This document shows positions 53,675 through 62,172 of a stretch of DNA of 64,000 bases, in pieces. The notes under the pieces are model-generated. The model searched no databases, was not told the DNA's origin, and was given only the letters and a program-made list of their open reading frames with translations. Source of the DNA: Enterococcus diestrammenae (lineage in GTDB: Bacteria; Bacillota; Bacilli; Lactobacillales; Enterococcaceae); assembly GCF_009933255.1 (NCBI RefSeq), contig NZ_MAEI01000033.1:15855-79854 (forward strand), written 5' to 3'. How positions within the stretch are numbered: the stretch's first letter is position 1; every line of letters begins with the position of its first letter. A program made the position numbers and the translations under genes.

Positions 53675-54154
53675 CTAATCGCTCCAATCGAAAATAATTT
53701 CTTCATAAGTTGAAGTTACTCCGAACAATCCTGTTACGGTGCCTTTTTTATAAGTTATCTTGATTGAAGGGATTTTTTCGCGTAATAGCGCGATTGTTCT
53801 TGGGTCTCGTAGACGACGTTTCAAGTACTCATTTTTTTCGTTTGAAATGCTAATAGTATAGGCGGAATAATTTTGTAAAGCTGCAATTTCAAGTTCTTTT
53901 TCTAGATGTTCGTTTTCATACCAACGCTCAAACCAAATTAGATGCGAATCTTTTTGCTTTTGTTGTAATTGTTCCTTTAACGATTGACTACCAAACCCTT
54001 TTATTGGTTCATCAATAAGTTGTTCTGCAATCTTCATAACTTTCTTTCTGCCATTCACATAGTGATCCATAAGATTTTTCGGAACATTATCCAACCCATA
54101 GAAGAAAGCTAGTCCAATGGCTATCCACTCATCACGGGTTAAATCATTTTTCAT
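53675..54154 (-). CDS. Phage replication-module protein, unknown
   Basis: 159 residues. Helical, with DEWIAIGLAFFYGLDNVPKN near the start and a beta end (KITYKKGTVTGLFGVTSTYE). GGAGTCGAAGAA precedes the ATG, and it overlaps the upstream small gene by 11 bases. No known family. Confidence 0.65.
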   Translation of the reverse strand: MKNDLTRDEWIAIGLAFFYGLDNVPKNLMDHYVNGRKKVMKIAEQLIDEPIKGFGSQSLKEQLQQKQKDSHLIWFERWYENEHLEKELEIAALQNYSAYTISISNEKNEYLKRRLRDPRTIALLREKIPSIKITYKKGTVTGLFGVTSTYEEIIFDWSD

Positions 54155-54374
54155 CTTTCTTCGACTCCATTTCCTTTAGCTTTTTGATTGCATGATTATT
54201 TTTCTCTATTAAAATATTCGCTTCATCGATTAGATATTGCAGTTTGATTGTTCTGACCATCATGCATATAAATCCTTCTAAATGGAAGCGAATATGTCCA
54301 GCCCCATCTTTAATGGTGATTTCTGGGCAAGCTATGACATATGTGATTAAAAACGCTATTAAAATATCGCTCAT
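54144..54374 (-). CDS. Small phage protein with N-terminal hydrophobic segment
   Basis: 76 residues: a hydrophobic start (ILIAFLITYVIACPEI) and a charged coiled C-terminus (ANILIEKNNHAIKKLKEMES). AAGGAGGGA precedes the ATG. Unknown function. Confidence 0.6.
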   Translation of the reverse strand: MSDILIAFLITYVIACPEITIKDGAGHIRFHLEGFICMMVRTIKLQYLIDEANILIEKNNHAIKKLKEMESKKDEK

Positions 54375-54387
54375 ACGACTTCCCTCC

Positions 54388-56028
54388 TTAATTAATCATG
54401 TCGGTTTCTCTGAAAGTAGCTGGGTTAATCGACAAAGGCACTCGCCAACCATTTGAAGAAATCCGGGCAATCATTTTACGAGCTGTCTCAAATTGCCAGG
54501 TCCCGACATGCTGGAAGCCGCGTTGTTCCAAAAACCGAATTTGCTTAGGTGTAGTCAGCCCTTCGCTACGTCTGAAATTTAAACGGTCCAACAATAGGGA
54601 AGCTTTGCCGGCATTATCTACTTGTTCTGGCAAAATACCGAATTTCTCCAATGTCTTGACTTGGCTGTCACTCGGTGGTCCCATTTCCCAGCCGAATGCT
54701 GGTACATAGCTTGAAAGGTCTTCTGCTTGGATAGACATTTCAAATTGCAATGGATCCACGAGCTTTTGCTTCCGACGTTTCATCTCGGCCAACTGTTTGG
54801 CCAAAGCCTCTTCCCGTTCTGCCACTACATCTTCTGTTGCTTTCGACTCTGCCTCTTCGATATCAATTGGGATACCAGCCTCTTCAATGTTCTCTGTCAT
54901 CTTTTTGGCCACTTCATCGCTGGTAGCAATTAAATGTGCCGGATGGCAAAGCTCATGGCGTTCTGTGTGCCAGAGAAAATCTAGCAATAGTAATTCTGTT
55001 TTACCTTCATGCAGACGGGTACCTCGCCCGACCATCTGGCTATATAGCGACCGCACTTTCGTCGGTCTTAAAACTACGATGCAATCCACAGCTGGGCTGT
55101 CCCAACCCTCTGTTAAGAGCATTGAATTGCAAAGGACGTTGTACTTGTCATTTTCGAAGTCTTCTAGGATTTCTGCCCGGTCCTTGGACTCTCCATTGAC
55201 TTCAGCTGCACGGAAACCACGGTCTTCCAAAATATCCCGGAACTTTTGAGATGTTTTGACTAACGGCAAAAACACAACTGTCTTCCTGTTTTGACAGTGT
55301 TTTACCATTTCATCGGCTATTTGATACAGATAGGGATCTAATGCAGTACCTAAGTCTCGTGTGGAGAAATCACCGGCTTGTTGCTTCACTCCCGTTAAGT
55401 CTAGCTTTAACGGAATCGTCAATGCCTTAATTGGGGAAAGGAATCCCTCCTTAATAGCTTTTGGCAACGTGTACTCATAGGCCAATGATTCAAAGTAAGT
55501 TCCAAGGTTTCGCATGTCTCCACGGTCAGGAGTTGCTGTCACGCCCAGTACGTTGGATTGTTCGAAATGTTGTAGCACTCGCTGGTAGCCATCTGAAATG
55601 CAATGGTGCGCCTCGTCTACGACTATCGTGTCAAAATAATCGGGAGGAAACTGGCTAAGCCGTTTCTCCCGTTGCATGGTCTGTACGGATCCAACGACTA
55701 CTCGGAAGAAACTTCCGACGCTGGTCTGTTCCGCTTTTTCGGTTGCTGTTTTAAGTCCAGTCGACTTTTCTAGTTTATCGGAAGCCTGGTCAAGTAATTC
55801 CCCGCGATGGGCAAGGACAAGCACACGCTCGCCCTCACGCACCCGGTCTTCAATCACTTTGGAGAACACAATCGTCTTGCCGCATCCTGTGGGTAAAACC
55901 AAAAGTGTTCGTTTTTTGCCTTCTGACCATTCCCGCTGAATGGCTTCGCGGGCTTCCTGTTGATATGGTCTTAGTTTGATAATAATCGTCTCCCTGTTAT
56001 GCAATAATCGTAATCCGACCAGAGTCAA
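54388..56028 (-). CDS. Phage DEAD/DEAH-box (superfamily 2) helicase
   Basis: About 530-546 residues. Motif Q/I: LRPYQQEAREAIQ and LVLPTGCGKTIVFSK; motif II: IVVDEAHH; motif III: LGVTATPDRGD; motifs V-VI: MLLTEGWDSPAVDCIVVL and YSQMVGRGTRLHEGKTELLLL. Unwinds DNA in phage replication or recombination. The start is unclear: TTG 56028 overlaps the upstream gene by 32 bases, whereas AGGGAG stands just before ATT/ATC codons at 55986-55978, where homologues should begin (IIKLRPYQQ). Confidence 0.9.
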   Translation of the reverse strand: MTLVGLRLLHNRETIIIKLRPYQQEAREAIQREWSEGKKRTLLVLPTGCGKTIVFSKVIEDRVREGERVLVLAHRGELLDQASDKLEKSTGLKTATEKAEQTSVGSFFRVVVGSVQTMQREKRLSQFPPDYFDTIVVDEAHHCISDGYQRVLQHFEQSNVLGVTATPDRGDMRNLGTYFESLAYEYTLPKAIKEGFLSPIKALTIPLKLDLTGVKQQAGDFSTRDLGTALDPYLYQIADEMVKHCQNRKTVVFLPLVKTSQKFRDILEDRGFRAAEVNGESKDRAEILEDFENDKYNVLCNSMLLTEGWDSPAVDCIVVLRPTKVRSLYSQMVGRGTRLHEGKTELLLLDFLWHTERHELCHPAHLIATSDEVAKKMTENIEEAGIPIDIEEAESKATEDVVAEREEALAKQLAEMKRRKQKLVDPLQFEMSIQAEDLSSYVPAFGWEMGPPSDSQVKTLEKFGILPEQVDNAGKASLLLDRLNFRRSEGLTTPKQIRFLEQRGFQHVGTWQFETARKMIARISSNGWRVPLSINPATFRETDMIN

Positions 56029-56743
56029 TCTCTTCCGATAGCTGCTCTTTCAGATACTCACGAACATTAACGATTGCTTGATTATTCCAAGCCCCGCCGT
56101 CTGCTTCAAAAATGGCACCACGAGGTCCATCTTGCATCCGGAAAATAAACTGGCTTGTAGGTTGTTCCACTTCCAAAAATGTGCGATACGGCGCCAATTC
56201 TACCGGATTAGGAACTTTTACATCCGCTTTGCTAGCTACACCTTTATTAATAGTGACAGCTTGACTCACGCCGTCATCACCTGTTTTTTTCACATTTTCT
56301 TCGGCAACATTTCCCGCGACTTGGAGTAAAATTTGGCGGTCATCATTTTTTACAAATTTTGACTGTAAAGCGATAACGAAAGATTCCATATCTATGAAAT
56401 GATTAAAATCAAAACGTGGAATCAATGGTTGAGCTGTTGCCAAAACTTCACGACTACCATCTTCTGCGAGTAATCCTTTCAAATGAACTTCCTTTGCATT
56501 TTTAATGTGTACAATCAATTTCTTGTCTGCACGATCAAGTTGCGCTTTTACATAATTTACAAAGCCAGATAAGGTATTAATTAGGAGCGATTCTTCTGCA
56601 TTAAACACTCTTGGCAGCATAATCTCTTTGGCCTCACCATTTGTATTGATGGCATACCAACGCTCATCAACTTGAACTAAACGATCCTCTGGCTTGATTC
56701 CTTGCTCCATCAAATACTGAAGTGCTTCTTTTGTCATTGTCAT
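55997..56743 (-). CDS. DUF2303-like phage protein
   Basis: 248 residues. The C-terminal part APYRTFLEVEQPTSQFIFRM followed by GAIFEADGGAWNN matches the DUF2303 pattern. The N-terminal 60 residues bind-like (ERWYAINTNGEAKEIMLPRV). Family members lie in phage recombination modules; their role is not known. GAGAGGG precedes the ATG. Confidence 0.65.
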   Translation of the reverse strand: MTMTKEALQYLMEQGIKPEDRLVQVDERWYAINTNGEAKEIMLPRVFNAEESLLINTLSGFVNYVKAQLDRADKKLIVHIKNAKEVHLKGLLAEDGSREVLATAQPLIPRFDFNHFIDMESFVIALQSKFVKNDDRQILLQVAGNVAEENVKKTGDDGVSQAVTINKGVASKADVKVPNPVELAPYRTFLEVEQPTSQFIFRMQDGPRGAIFEADGGAWNNQAIVNVREYLKEQLSEEIDSGRITIIA

Positions 56744-56749
56744 AATTTA

Positions 56750-57178
56750 TTACCCTCTCTTTTTCTGCAAATCAATGACTTGCTGATTTTTTTGCATTTC
56801 TTTTTCAACCACATCAACCGGAACACCAACATCTGTTTTCACTTGGCCATCATCTGGATCAATATAAGTTTGACCAGGAACAGCAGATTTCAACTCATGA
56901 GCTTCCACTTTCCCCGTAGCTATATCTTTCCCAGTAAGCACAGTAGTGGAAACTCCTTCCACAGGGGCCACCTTGACTGCAAAGTCACTTGAAACTGTGA
57001 CTACTTGCCGATTTTCGTCTGGCTTAAATTCTAGTTTGATGGTTACACCTCGTTTAGCAGTCGCTGACGTGTTAGGATCGTGGATATTGGCAAATACTTT
57101 TTCCAATTCGCCATTCAGTTTTTCCTGAATGGCGCCATTTGCTAGTTCTGAGAGTTGCAAATCAATTTCTTTAGTCAT
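56750..57178 (-). CDS. Phage protein of the 'replication terminator protein' family
   Basis: 142 residues. LANGAIQEKLNGELEKVFAN and IHDPNTSATAKRGVTIKLEF form the pattern usual in phage proteins that databases call replication terminator protein; that name is not well supported by experiment. The C-terminus (KEMQKNQQVIDLQKKRG) is basic. AGGAGGA precedes the ATG. Confidence 0.7.
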   Translation of the reverse strand: MTKEIDLQLSELANGAIQEKLNGELEKVFANIHDPNTSATAKRGVTIKLEFKPDENRQVVTVSSDFAVKVAPVEGVSTTVLTGKDIATGKVEAHELKSAVPGQTYIDPDDGQVKTDVGVPVDVVEKEMQKNQQVIDLQKKRG

Positions 57179-57190
57179 AAATCCGTCCTC

Positions 57191-57790
57191 CTAAAATGCA
57201 CCTGGTTGGAATCCACCAGCTTGTGGCTGTTGTGGCTGATTAAAACCTTGCTGTGGTTGGGTAAATCCTTGTTGTGGCTGATTCTGCATTGGTGGTTGAT
57301 TGAAGTTTGGTTGTTGTGGCGCTTGATTATATGTCGGTTGCTGAGTATAGACAGGTTGAGTTTGTCCACCTGGCAAGTATTCATCAACTTGATTTGATTC
57401 ACCCTCACTACCATCACGCTTGGTATATTTATTGACGATTAGCTTCACACGTCCTTGGCTGCCGACAACATTACTCCAATTTGGTTGGAATGGTTGTCCA
57501 ATAATTGGAGATTGACCAATACCGGCAAAAAATTGAGTCAGTTTCCATTGCCATTTTTTTAGCATAAAGATACGATCAGATACTTCAGACTCGCCTTCTG
57601 CACCTGATACTTTCAATGTGACTTCTGCGTATGGCGTGCCATTCTGGATTTTATTACTATTTCCGTCGTATATTTTTCGTTCAAAACCTGTAACTGTAAA
57701 ATTGTATTCCCCAGCCGGTAGAAGCTTGAAAGAACTTTCCTCTGCTTGGAAACTCTCGCCCCATCCAATTACTTCATTTTCGTTATTCAT
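57191..57790 (-). CDS. DUF669 single-strand-DNA-binding-like protein
   Basis: 199 residues. The N-terminal 125 residues (LLPAGEYNFTVTGFERKIYD; RIFMLKKWQWKLTQFFAGIG; RVKLIVNKYTKRDG) match DUF669, an OB-like protein beside phage recombination ATPases. The C-terminal 65 residues are a Q/P/N-rich disordered tail (QPQQGFTQPQQGFNQPQQ) ending in GAF; an acidic tip as in SSB is missing. AGGAGG precedes ATG 57790. Confidence 0.8.
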   Translation of the reverse strand: MNNENEVIGWGESFQAEESSFKLLPAGEYNFTVTGFERKIYDGNSNKIQNGTPYAEVTLKVSGAEGESEVSDRIFMLKKWQWKLTQFFAGIGQSPIIGQPFQPNWSNVVGSQGRVKLIVNKYTKRDGSEGESNQVDEYLPGGQTQPVYTQQPTYNQAPQQPNFNQPPMQNQPQQGFTQPQQGFNQPQQPQAGGFQPGAF

Positions 57791-57803
57791 CAATTATTTC
57801 CTC

Positions 57804-58838
57804 CTAAAAATTTCTAATTTGTGTTTTTAAAAGGCCTAAAGCACTGGCCCAGTTACTCGCTAGATAATTCCATAGATCTATTGGTACATTTTCAGCAGGC
57901 GTATCTTGCGGCATAAAACCACCGACATAGATCACTTGCATAATTTCCTCATAGCTCACCCCGTCATTTCGCATTAGATCAGCTAATCCTTGTGGAACAA
58001 CTGGTGGGATTTCACCCCGTTGATCAGGCGAAAAGTCTGGTTGTGGTTCAGGCAACGGGACATCATCTACTGGTGACGGAAACGGCTGTGGAGCTTCGGT
58101 TACTAACGGTTGACCGACACCAGCAGTTGCCACCTCAAAAGCTTGAGCAATCTGAGAATAGTCAAAGGGTAATTCATCAGGTAACTGCCAACGGTTTTTG
58201 GCATCCCATGAAGGCCGGTGCGTCGTGTACATCATCCGCTGACCGCCTGTAGCTTTCTTGCTTTCTGTTTTGCTATCCGTGATGATAGTTGTCTTATAAT
58301 TGGCAAACAGCACATTGTCCGACCATTCTTTGACGATAGGAGCCGTCTTCTTTTCAAGCTTCAGCTCATAGCGGTCATAGGCGCCCATTTCGTCAGGCTC
58401 TTCTTTTTTTCTAAGCATGGCATGGGCAGTGACCACTACATTGATTCCAACATCAATTACTTCACTCAACTTATCCAAAAGAGTTCCCATCTCTTTTGCC
58501 AAAGCAACAAATTTCTTTCCGTATCCTTCAGCATCAATGGCATTCCAACCGTTAGCCGCCATCAAGTGTTTTTTGCAGATTTCCTCCGCCCAGTCGATAG
58601 TATCGATGACCAAAGTCTGACAAGGACGATTGATTTTTACATACTCGACTTGTTGCAAAAGCATGGTCCAGCTAGTTGGTTTATCAAACCGTTTTACGTC
58701 CATGTGTAGAGTAGAGTCTTCGGTGTCAATGAAAAGTGGGTCTGGGAACTGACTTGCAAATGTTGATTTACCAATACCCTCTACGCCATACAAAACAACC
58801 TTTTGGGCTTTTGGAATCCTTCCTGTTGTGATATTCAT
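57804..58838 (-). CDS. Sak4-like/AAA_24 phage recombination ATPase
   Basis: 344 residues. Walker A VVLYGVEGIGKSTFASQF, then LFIDTEDST and Walker B QTLVIDTIDWAEE; a RecA-core ATPase of the AAA_24 kind used for single-strand annealing or recombination together with an SSB-like partner (DUF669, next gene). The last 100 residues are proline-rich then helical. ATG 58838 follows AAAGGAG and overlaps the upstream stop (TAATG). Confidence 0.85.
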   Translation of the reverse strand: MNITTGRIPKAQKVVLYGVEGIGKSTFASQFPDPLFIDTEDSTLHMDVKRFDKPTSWTMLLQQVEYVKINRPCQTLVIDTIDWAEEICKKHLMAANGWNAIDAEGYGKKFVALAKEMGTLLDKLSEVIDVGINVVVTAHAMLRKKEEPDEMGAYDRYELKLEKKTAPIVKEWSDNVLFANYKTTIITDSKTESKKATGGQRMMYTTHRPSWDAKNRWQLPDELPFDYSQIAQAFEVATAGVGQPLVTEAPQPFPSPVDDVPLPEPQPDFSPDQRGEIPPVVPQGLADLMRNDGVSYEEIMQVIYVGGFMPQDTPAENVPIDLWNYLASNWASALGLLKTQIRNF

Positions 58839-60127
58839 TAAAATGCTGCTCCTTTCCATGTTCTCGAAGTCGGTGCTACAGTCTCATTTTTGATTGCGTA
58901 GCCGTCTTCGATAATAATCTCGCATTCAGCACCAGTTGAAACTCGCGTGGCAATGGCTTGTAATCCTTCCTGTTCCAACCATTTGCCAAACTCATTCAAT
59001 GTGTTCATGTCCATCTGTTCTAACTTGTCCAATAGGATAAAGCCACAATCTGGTTTCAGCTTCCGAACAATTGCAGTAGAAACTTTCAGCTGATCAGACC
59101 CGGACATATTGTCCCAATGCTGGCCATTGTAAGTTAGCTCACCATCCACTACAGAGAGACCAGGTAATGGTAAATCGGCATTTTTCAGTAGCTCCGCCTT
59201 CTGTTGGCGAATCTCGTCAATCTTGGTAGTCTCAGCAATATATTGAGCTTCGTATTCTTTGGCATCATCTTCGGCTTTTTCTTTGTCAAGATTGGCTCGT
59301 ACTTTCCGATTGATCTCATCAATTTGAGCTAAATTCTGTTCCAGTTGTTCGGTTGATTCATCCTGCAAATCTACAGCTGATTTTTGAGCGATTTCTAGGT
59401 TTTTGGAAGTCTCAGCGTGTTGTGTTTCCATCTGAAGTAGCTGTTGACGAGCATTCTCAATTTGCTGACGCTCCATTTCCCATTGCTGACTGATAGCTTG
59501 TACTTGTTCCCTTTTCCGCTGATTCTCCCCATTCTTAGCAAGAATCGTCTGTTGTTGAGCAATCAGCTCACTAACTTCAACTGGCACTTTTGGTGCGTCT
59601 GGATAATAGATTTGCTCAGCAGCATATTTCTTTTTTTGATCGGCAATTTGACCGATAGCCCGGCGATTATTGTAAAGTTCTTGCTCCAAGCGTTCTAGTT
59701 CATACAATTGTGGTCCAACGCCGATAATTTGAAGTAATGTATTGGCTTTTTCCTTATTGGTAGAGTCCATGAACTTTGGAAGGTCAATGGCAAGCTCCTC
59801 TACAAAGCTATTTAGGAGGCTCTGACCGCCTTTTTGTCCGTTAGGGTCAATTACCTTCAAATCTGAATTTTTTCCCTTGCGCTCCACAATCAGGCCGTTA
59901 TTCATGACAATATGGAGATGTGGAGGGTTAACAGAACCTTCACGGTGTGCTTGGCTAGGTTTGTACTTATTGCCACCTAGCCCCCACGCAATCGCATCTA
60001 GTACACTAGTCTTGCCTTGGTTATTATTCCCGCCCACAATGGTTAGTCCATTAGCGGTTGGCTCAATTTTCACTGCTTTGACGCGCTTGACATTCTCGAT
60101 TTCGAGTTTATTTATTTTCACGGTCAT
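58838..60127 (-). CDS. RecF/SbcC-like AAA ATPase
   Basis: 429 residues. N-terminal half of an ABC-type ATPase: INKLEIENVKRVKAVKIEP and Walker A VGGNNNQGKTSVLDAIAWGL; a coiled-coil middle (about 165-325); then a signature-like NMSGSDQLKVSTAIVRK and Walker B GFILLDKLEQMD, in which the usual catalytic glutamate directly after LLD is replaced by lysine. It probably works at DNA ends in phage recombination. GGAAG precedes the ATG; it overlaps both neighbours by one base. Confidence 0.85.
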   Translation of the reverse strand: MTVKINKLEIENVKRVKAVKIEPTANGLTIVGGNNNQGKTSVLDAIAWGLGGNKYKPSQAHREGSVNPPHLHIVMNNGLIVERKGKNSDLKVIDPNGQKGGQSLLNSFVEELAIDLPKFMDSTNKEKANTLLQIIGVGPQLYELERLEQELYNNRRAIGQIADQKKKYAAEQIYYPDAPKVPVEVSELIAQQQTILAKNGENQRKREQVQAISQQWEMERQQIENARQQLLQMETQHAETSKNLEIAQKSAVDLQDESTEQLEQNLAQIDEINRKVRANLDKEKAEDDAKEYEAQYIAETTKIDEIRQQKAELLKNADLPLPGLSVVDGELTYNGQHWDNMSGSDQLKVSTAIVRKLKPDCGFILLDKLEQMDMNTLNEFGKWLEQEGLQAIATRVSTGAECEIIIEDGYAIKNETVAPTSRTWKGAAF

Positions 60128-60354
60128 CAGTTAACACTTCCTTTCTGTCTCACATAGAGTTCATAGACATCGGCCATCAATGGCTGACCAGCTTTGACGT
60201 AGCAATCAGTACAAATAAACTTGTCATAAGCCGGATGGTAGGTCCCCTCTTCATACCGCACCGCTGCATCAGCAGATTGATAATCACTTTCCTTTGCTAG
60301 ATTGATATACTCAGGTATTTGGTCCGGAGTACGTCCACACATTGCACATTTCAT
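60127..60354 (-). CDS. Small zinc-finger protein
   Basis: 75 residues with CAMCG near the start and ICTDC at about 48-51, a four-cysteine zinc site. AAGGAG precedes the ATG. Overlaps its neighbours by one and four bases. Unknown role in the recombination module. Confidence 0.7.
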   Translation of the reverse strand: MKCAMCGRTPDQIPEYINLAKESDYQSADAAVRYEEGTYHPAYDKFICTDCYVKAGQPLMADVYELYVRQKGSVN

Positions 60355-61178
60355 GATATAATCTCCTTAGTAATAGATTGATTTGCTGACTCATTGCTTG
60401 CAGGCGGGGTCAGCCTTTTTATTGCCAATAATTCACCATTAGGTAAAAAATATTGATCTGTTTGAATTCCATTGATCACTATCGTCGTAATAATTACTGT
60501 TAAATGTTTCGAAGTTATTTCTGGATTTGACTTAGGCTCATTCATCTCTTTCTTCAAATCTGAATTCTCCTTCTGCCGAACGTGAGCAAATCGTTGATCA
60601 TTAAATCGTTGCATAGCTTCTTTGGATTTAACGTTTGTTGTCCCCTCAATCGGCATTACTGTGATTTTTCCAATTTTCCTCAATCGCTGAACTTTCCCTT
60701 GGACTTGGCTATATTTCATACCAGTTAGTCGAGCAAGCTCTTCATAATTATGAACAAAACCATTTTCATCAAACTTGACGTTATCAATTAGCACAGAAAT
60801 TTGATCTGCAGTCCAACTAGCTAGAAGAGGTTTTGCTTTGTTGTTTTTGATTAAACGAGCAGCTCGATTACTAACTGAAGTGACAGTCCGCTCAAGTTCG
60901 TTAGCAATTTCTAAATATGTTTGTCCTTGATTCCTCATGGCAAGAAGTCGTTTATCTTCTCTCTCAGTCCAAGGACGTTTATAAGAATCAATCGCCAACT
61001 CCCGTTGAACTTTTGGCAAGTCTCCATCTCGTTGCAAGTTATAAACTTTATTCCGAACTGACTGAACGGTACGATTGAGCTTTTTTGCCATCTCTTGTAA
61101 GTTAAGGACTTCATTCGTTTCAGCTAATAGTGCATTTTTAATGAGGTACTGAATTTCTTTAGTTGTCCAAGCCTTCAT
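60351..61178 (-). CDS. Protein with three Myb/SANT-like DNA-binding repeats
   Basis: 275 residues. Three repeats begin with a tryptophan helix: WTTKEIQYLIKNALL, PWTEREDKRLLAMRNQG, SWTADQISVLIDN; each ends with a recognition-type helix (LNRTVQSVRNKVYNLQ, LERTVTSVSNRAARL, LTGMKYSQVQGKVQRLRKIG). This is the RsfA/Myb-like fold. The C-terminal 100 residues are basic, then beta-rich. It is early in the leftward unit and probably regulates it or binds replication sites. GGAGGGG precedes the ATG. Confidence 0.75.
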   Translation of the reverse strand: MKAWTTKEIQYLIKNALLAETNEVLNLQEMAKKLNRTVQSVRNKVYNLQRDGDLPKVQRELAIDSYKRPWTEREDKRLLAMRNQGQTYLEIANELERTVTSVSNRAARLIKNNKAKPLLASWTADQISVLIDNVKFDENGFVHNYEELARLTGMKYSQVQGKVQRLRKIGKITVMPIEGTTNVKSKEAMQRFNDQRFAHVRQKENSDLKKEMNEPKSNPEITSKHLTVIITTIVINGIQTDQYFLPNGELLAIKRLTPPASNESANQSITKEIIS

Positions 61179-61356
61179 TTATCTGACCCCTCCCCTTTTT
61201 TCGTTCAACACGTTTTATTTCTGTGTCGTCATAAAACGTGAGGATTAGTAGACAAACCGGAATAACCCAAAGTAATGCCATTTTCCATTCCATGAAAAAA
61301 TGCAAAACGTTAAACAGAATCCATGAAAAAGCAACGTTTCTTAAAACGAATTTCAT
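61159..61356 (-). CDS. Small membrane protein
   Basis: 65 residues with two hydrophobic segments (VAFSWILFNVLHFF and MALLWVIPVCLLILTF) and a basic tail (KRVERKKGRGQ). AAAGGAG precedes the ATG. The stop lies inside the next gene (20-base overlap). Unknown function. Confidence 0.6.
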   Translation of the reverse strand: MKFVLRNVAFSWILFNVLHFFMEWKMALLWVIPVCLLILTFYDDTEIKRVERKKGRGQINEGLDN

Positions 61357-61433
61357 TTCATTCTCCTTTCGCCAATCATCGATAGGACTAGTAGGATTGA
61401 GCCAACAGTTGCTGCAAGCAGAAATATCTTCAT
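61353..61433 (-). CDS. 26-residue membrane peptide
   Basis: A single hydrophobic helix (IFLLAATVGSILLVLSM) and a short basic end. It overlaps the excisionase-like gene and the next membrane gene by ATGA-type junctions, which supports translation. Confidence 0.45.
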   Translation of the reverse strand: MKIFLLAATVGSILLVLSMIGERRMK

Positions 61434-61678
61434 ACCTTGTGCATCTCCATCCACTCGTCTAAGTCCTTCACATCATATTTAGGACGGCTTTTTTCGCTGA
61501 AGATAATCACTTTCATGCCATGGTCTCGCCAGTCATTCAGAGTTTTTGCCGACGTGCCAGTGTATTTGATGGCTTGCTGCTGGTTGAGATACCTTCGAGG
61601 GACGAATGTATTCAACAAAGCTGCAAGTTTTTGATCCAGATATTCGTTAATCAGCTTTCGAATGGCATTCCATTCCAT
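61430..61678 (-). CDS. Excisionase-like DNA-binding protein (HTH_17)
   Basis: 82 residues. RRYLNQQQAIKYTGTSAKTL then NDWRDHGMKVIIF and RPKYDVKDLDEWM follow the winged-helix pattern of excisionase-family proteins. It may help excision or regulate early genes. AGGAGGAA precedes the ATG. Confidence 0.75.
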   Translation of the reverse strand: MEWNAIRKLINEYLDQKLAALLNTFVPRRYLNQQQAIKYTGTSAKTLNDWRDHGMKVIIFSEKSRPKYDVKDLDEWMEMHKV

Positions 61679-61689
61679 AAAGATTCCTC

Positions 61690-61872
61690 CTATCGAATTT
61701 TGTAGTACGAGATGATGTCAGTGATTTGTTTCAAGTGCTCTTCTGGTTTATTCAAAATTCTTCTAAGATACTGTTCTGAAATACCTAAAGCACTTGCTAC
61801 ATCAGGGATTTCCCATCCTTTACTCTCAAAATGCTGTAAAATTCTTTTCTTGGCATCTTGAACATTAGCCAT
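61690..61872 (-). CDS. Cro-like helix-turn-helix protein
   Basis: 60 residues. SKGWEIPDVASALGISEQYL then RRILNKPEEH is a phage-type HTH. First gene of the leftward early unit, opposite the CI-like gene, so probably the lytic-side switch protein. AAGGAGAAAG precedes ATG 61872; the frame to 61917 is not needed. Confidence 0.75.
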   Translation of the reverse strand: MANVQDAKKRILQHFESKGWEIPDVASALGISEQYLRRILNKPEEHLKQITDIISYYKIR

Positions 61873-61934
61873 AGACTCTTTCTCCTTTCTTTTTTTAATT
61901 TGAAACAAGTTCGACAACTATTTTCTAAACTCCG

Positions 61935-61963
61935 TTGACATTTTTAGATTGATAATCTATACT
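61935..61963 (+). promoter_or_regulatory. Rightward (lysogeny) promoter
   Basis: TTGACA (61935-61940), 17 bases, TATACT (61958-61963). The -10 overlaps ATAATCTATACT (61952-61963), whose exact reverse complement lies at 62084-62095. Leader of about 200 bases to the CI-like start. Confidence 0.7.
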
Positions 61964-62083
61964 AAAAACATAGTTAAATAAGACACTAAAAACACTAATT
62001 TAAAAGCTTTCTTGGCGGTCAGCTATTTATTGTAAGTTGTATTTTTGTTGTCTTTTTTGTTGCCGAACTTGTTTACAAGAATC

Positions 62084-62112
62084 AGTATAGATTATTAATG
62101 TAAATTAGTCAA
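62084..62112 (-). promoter_or_regulatory. Leftward (early lytic) promoter
   Basis: On the minus strand TTGACT (62112-62107), 17 bases, TATACT (62089-62084). Its -10 is in the inverse copy of the same 12-base element. It points at the rightward promoter; the two transcripts overlap by about 110 bases. Confidence 0.7.
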
Positions 62113-62172
62113 CAATTTTTACATTATTTATCTAAACTATTTTTGTAAGCATTCAGAAAGGTTGATTTATCA

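Noticed and set aside
62060..62100. A rightward promoter TTTACA...TTAATG close to the CI-like gene
   Set aside because: Poor match compared with TTGACA-17-TATACT at 61935-61963.
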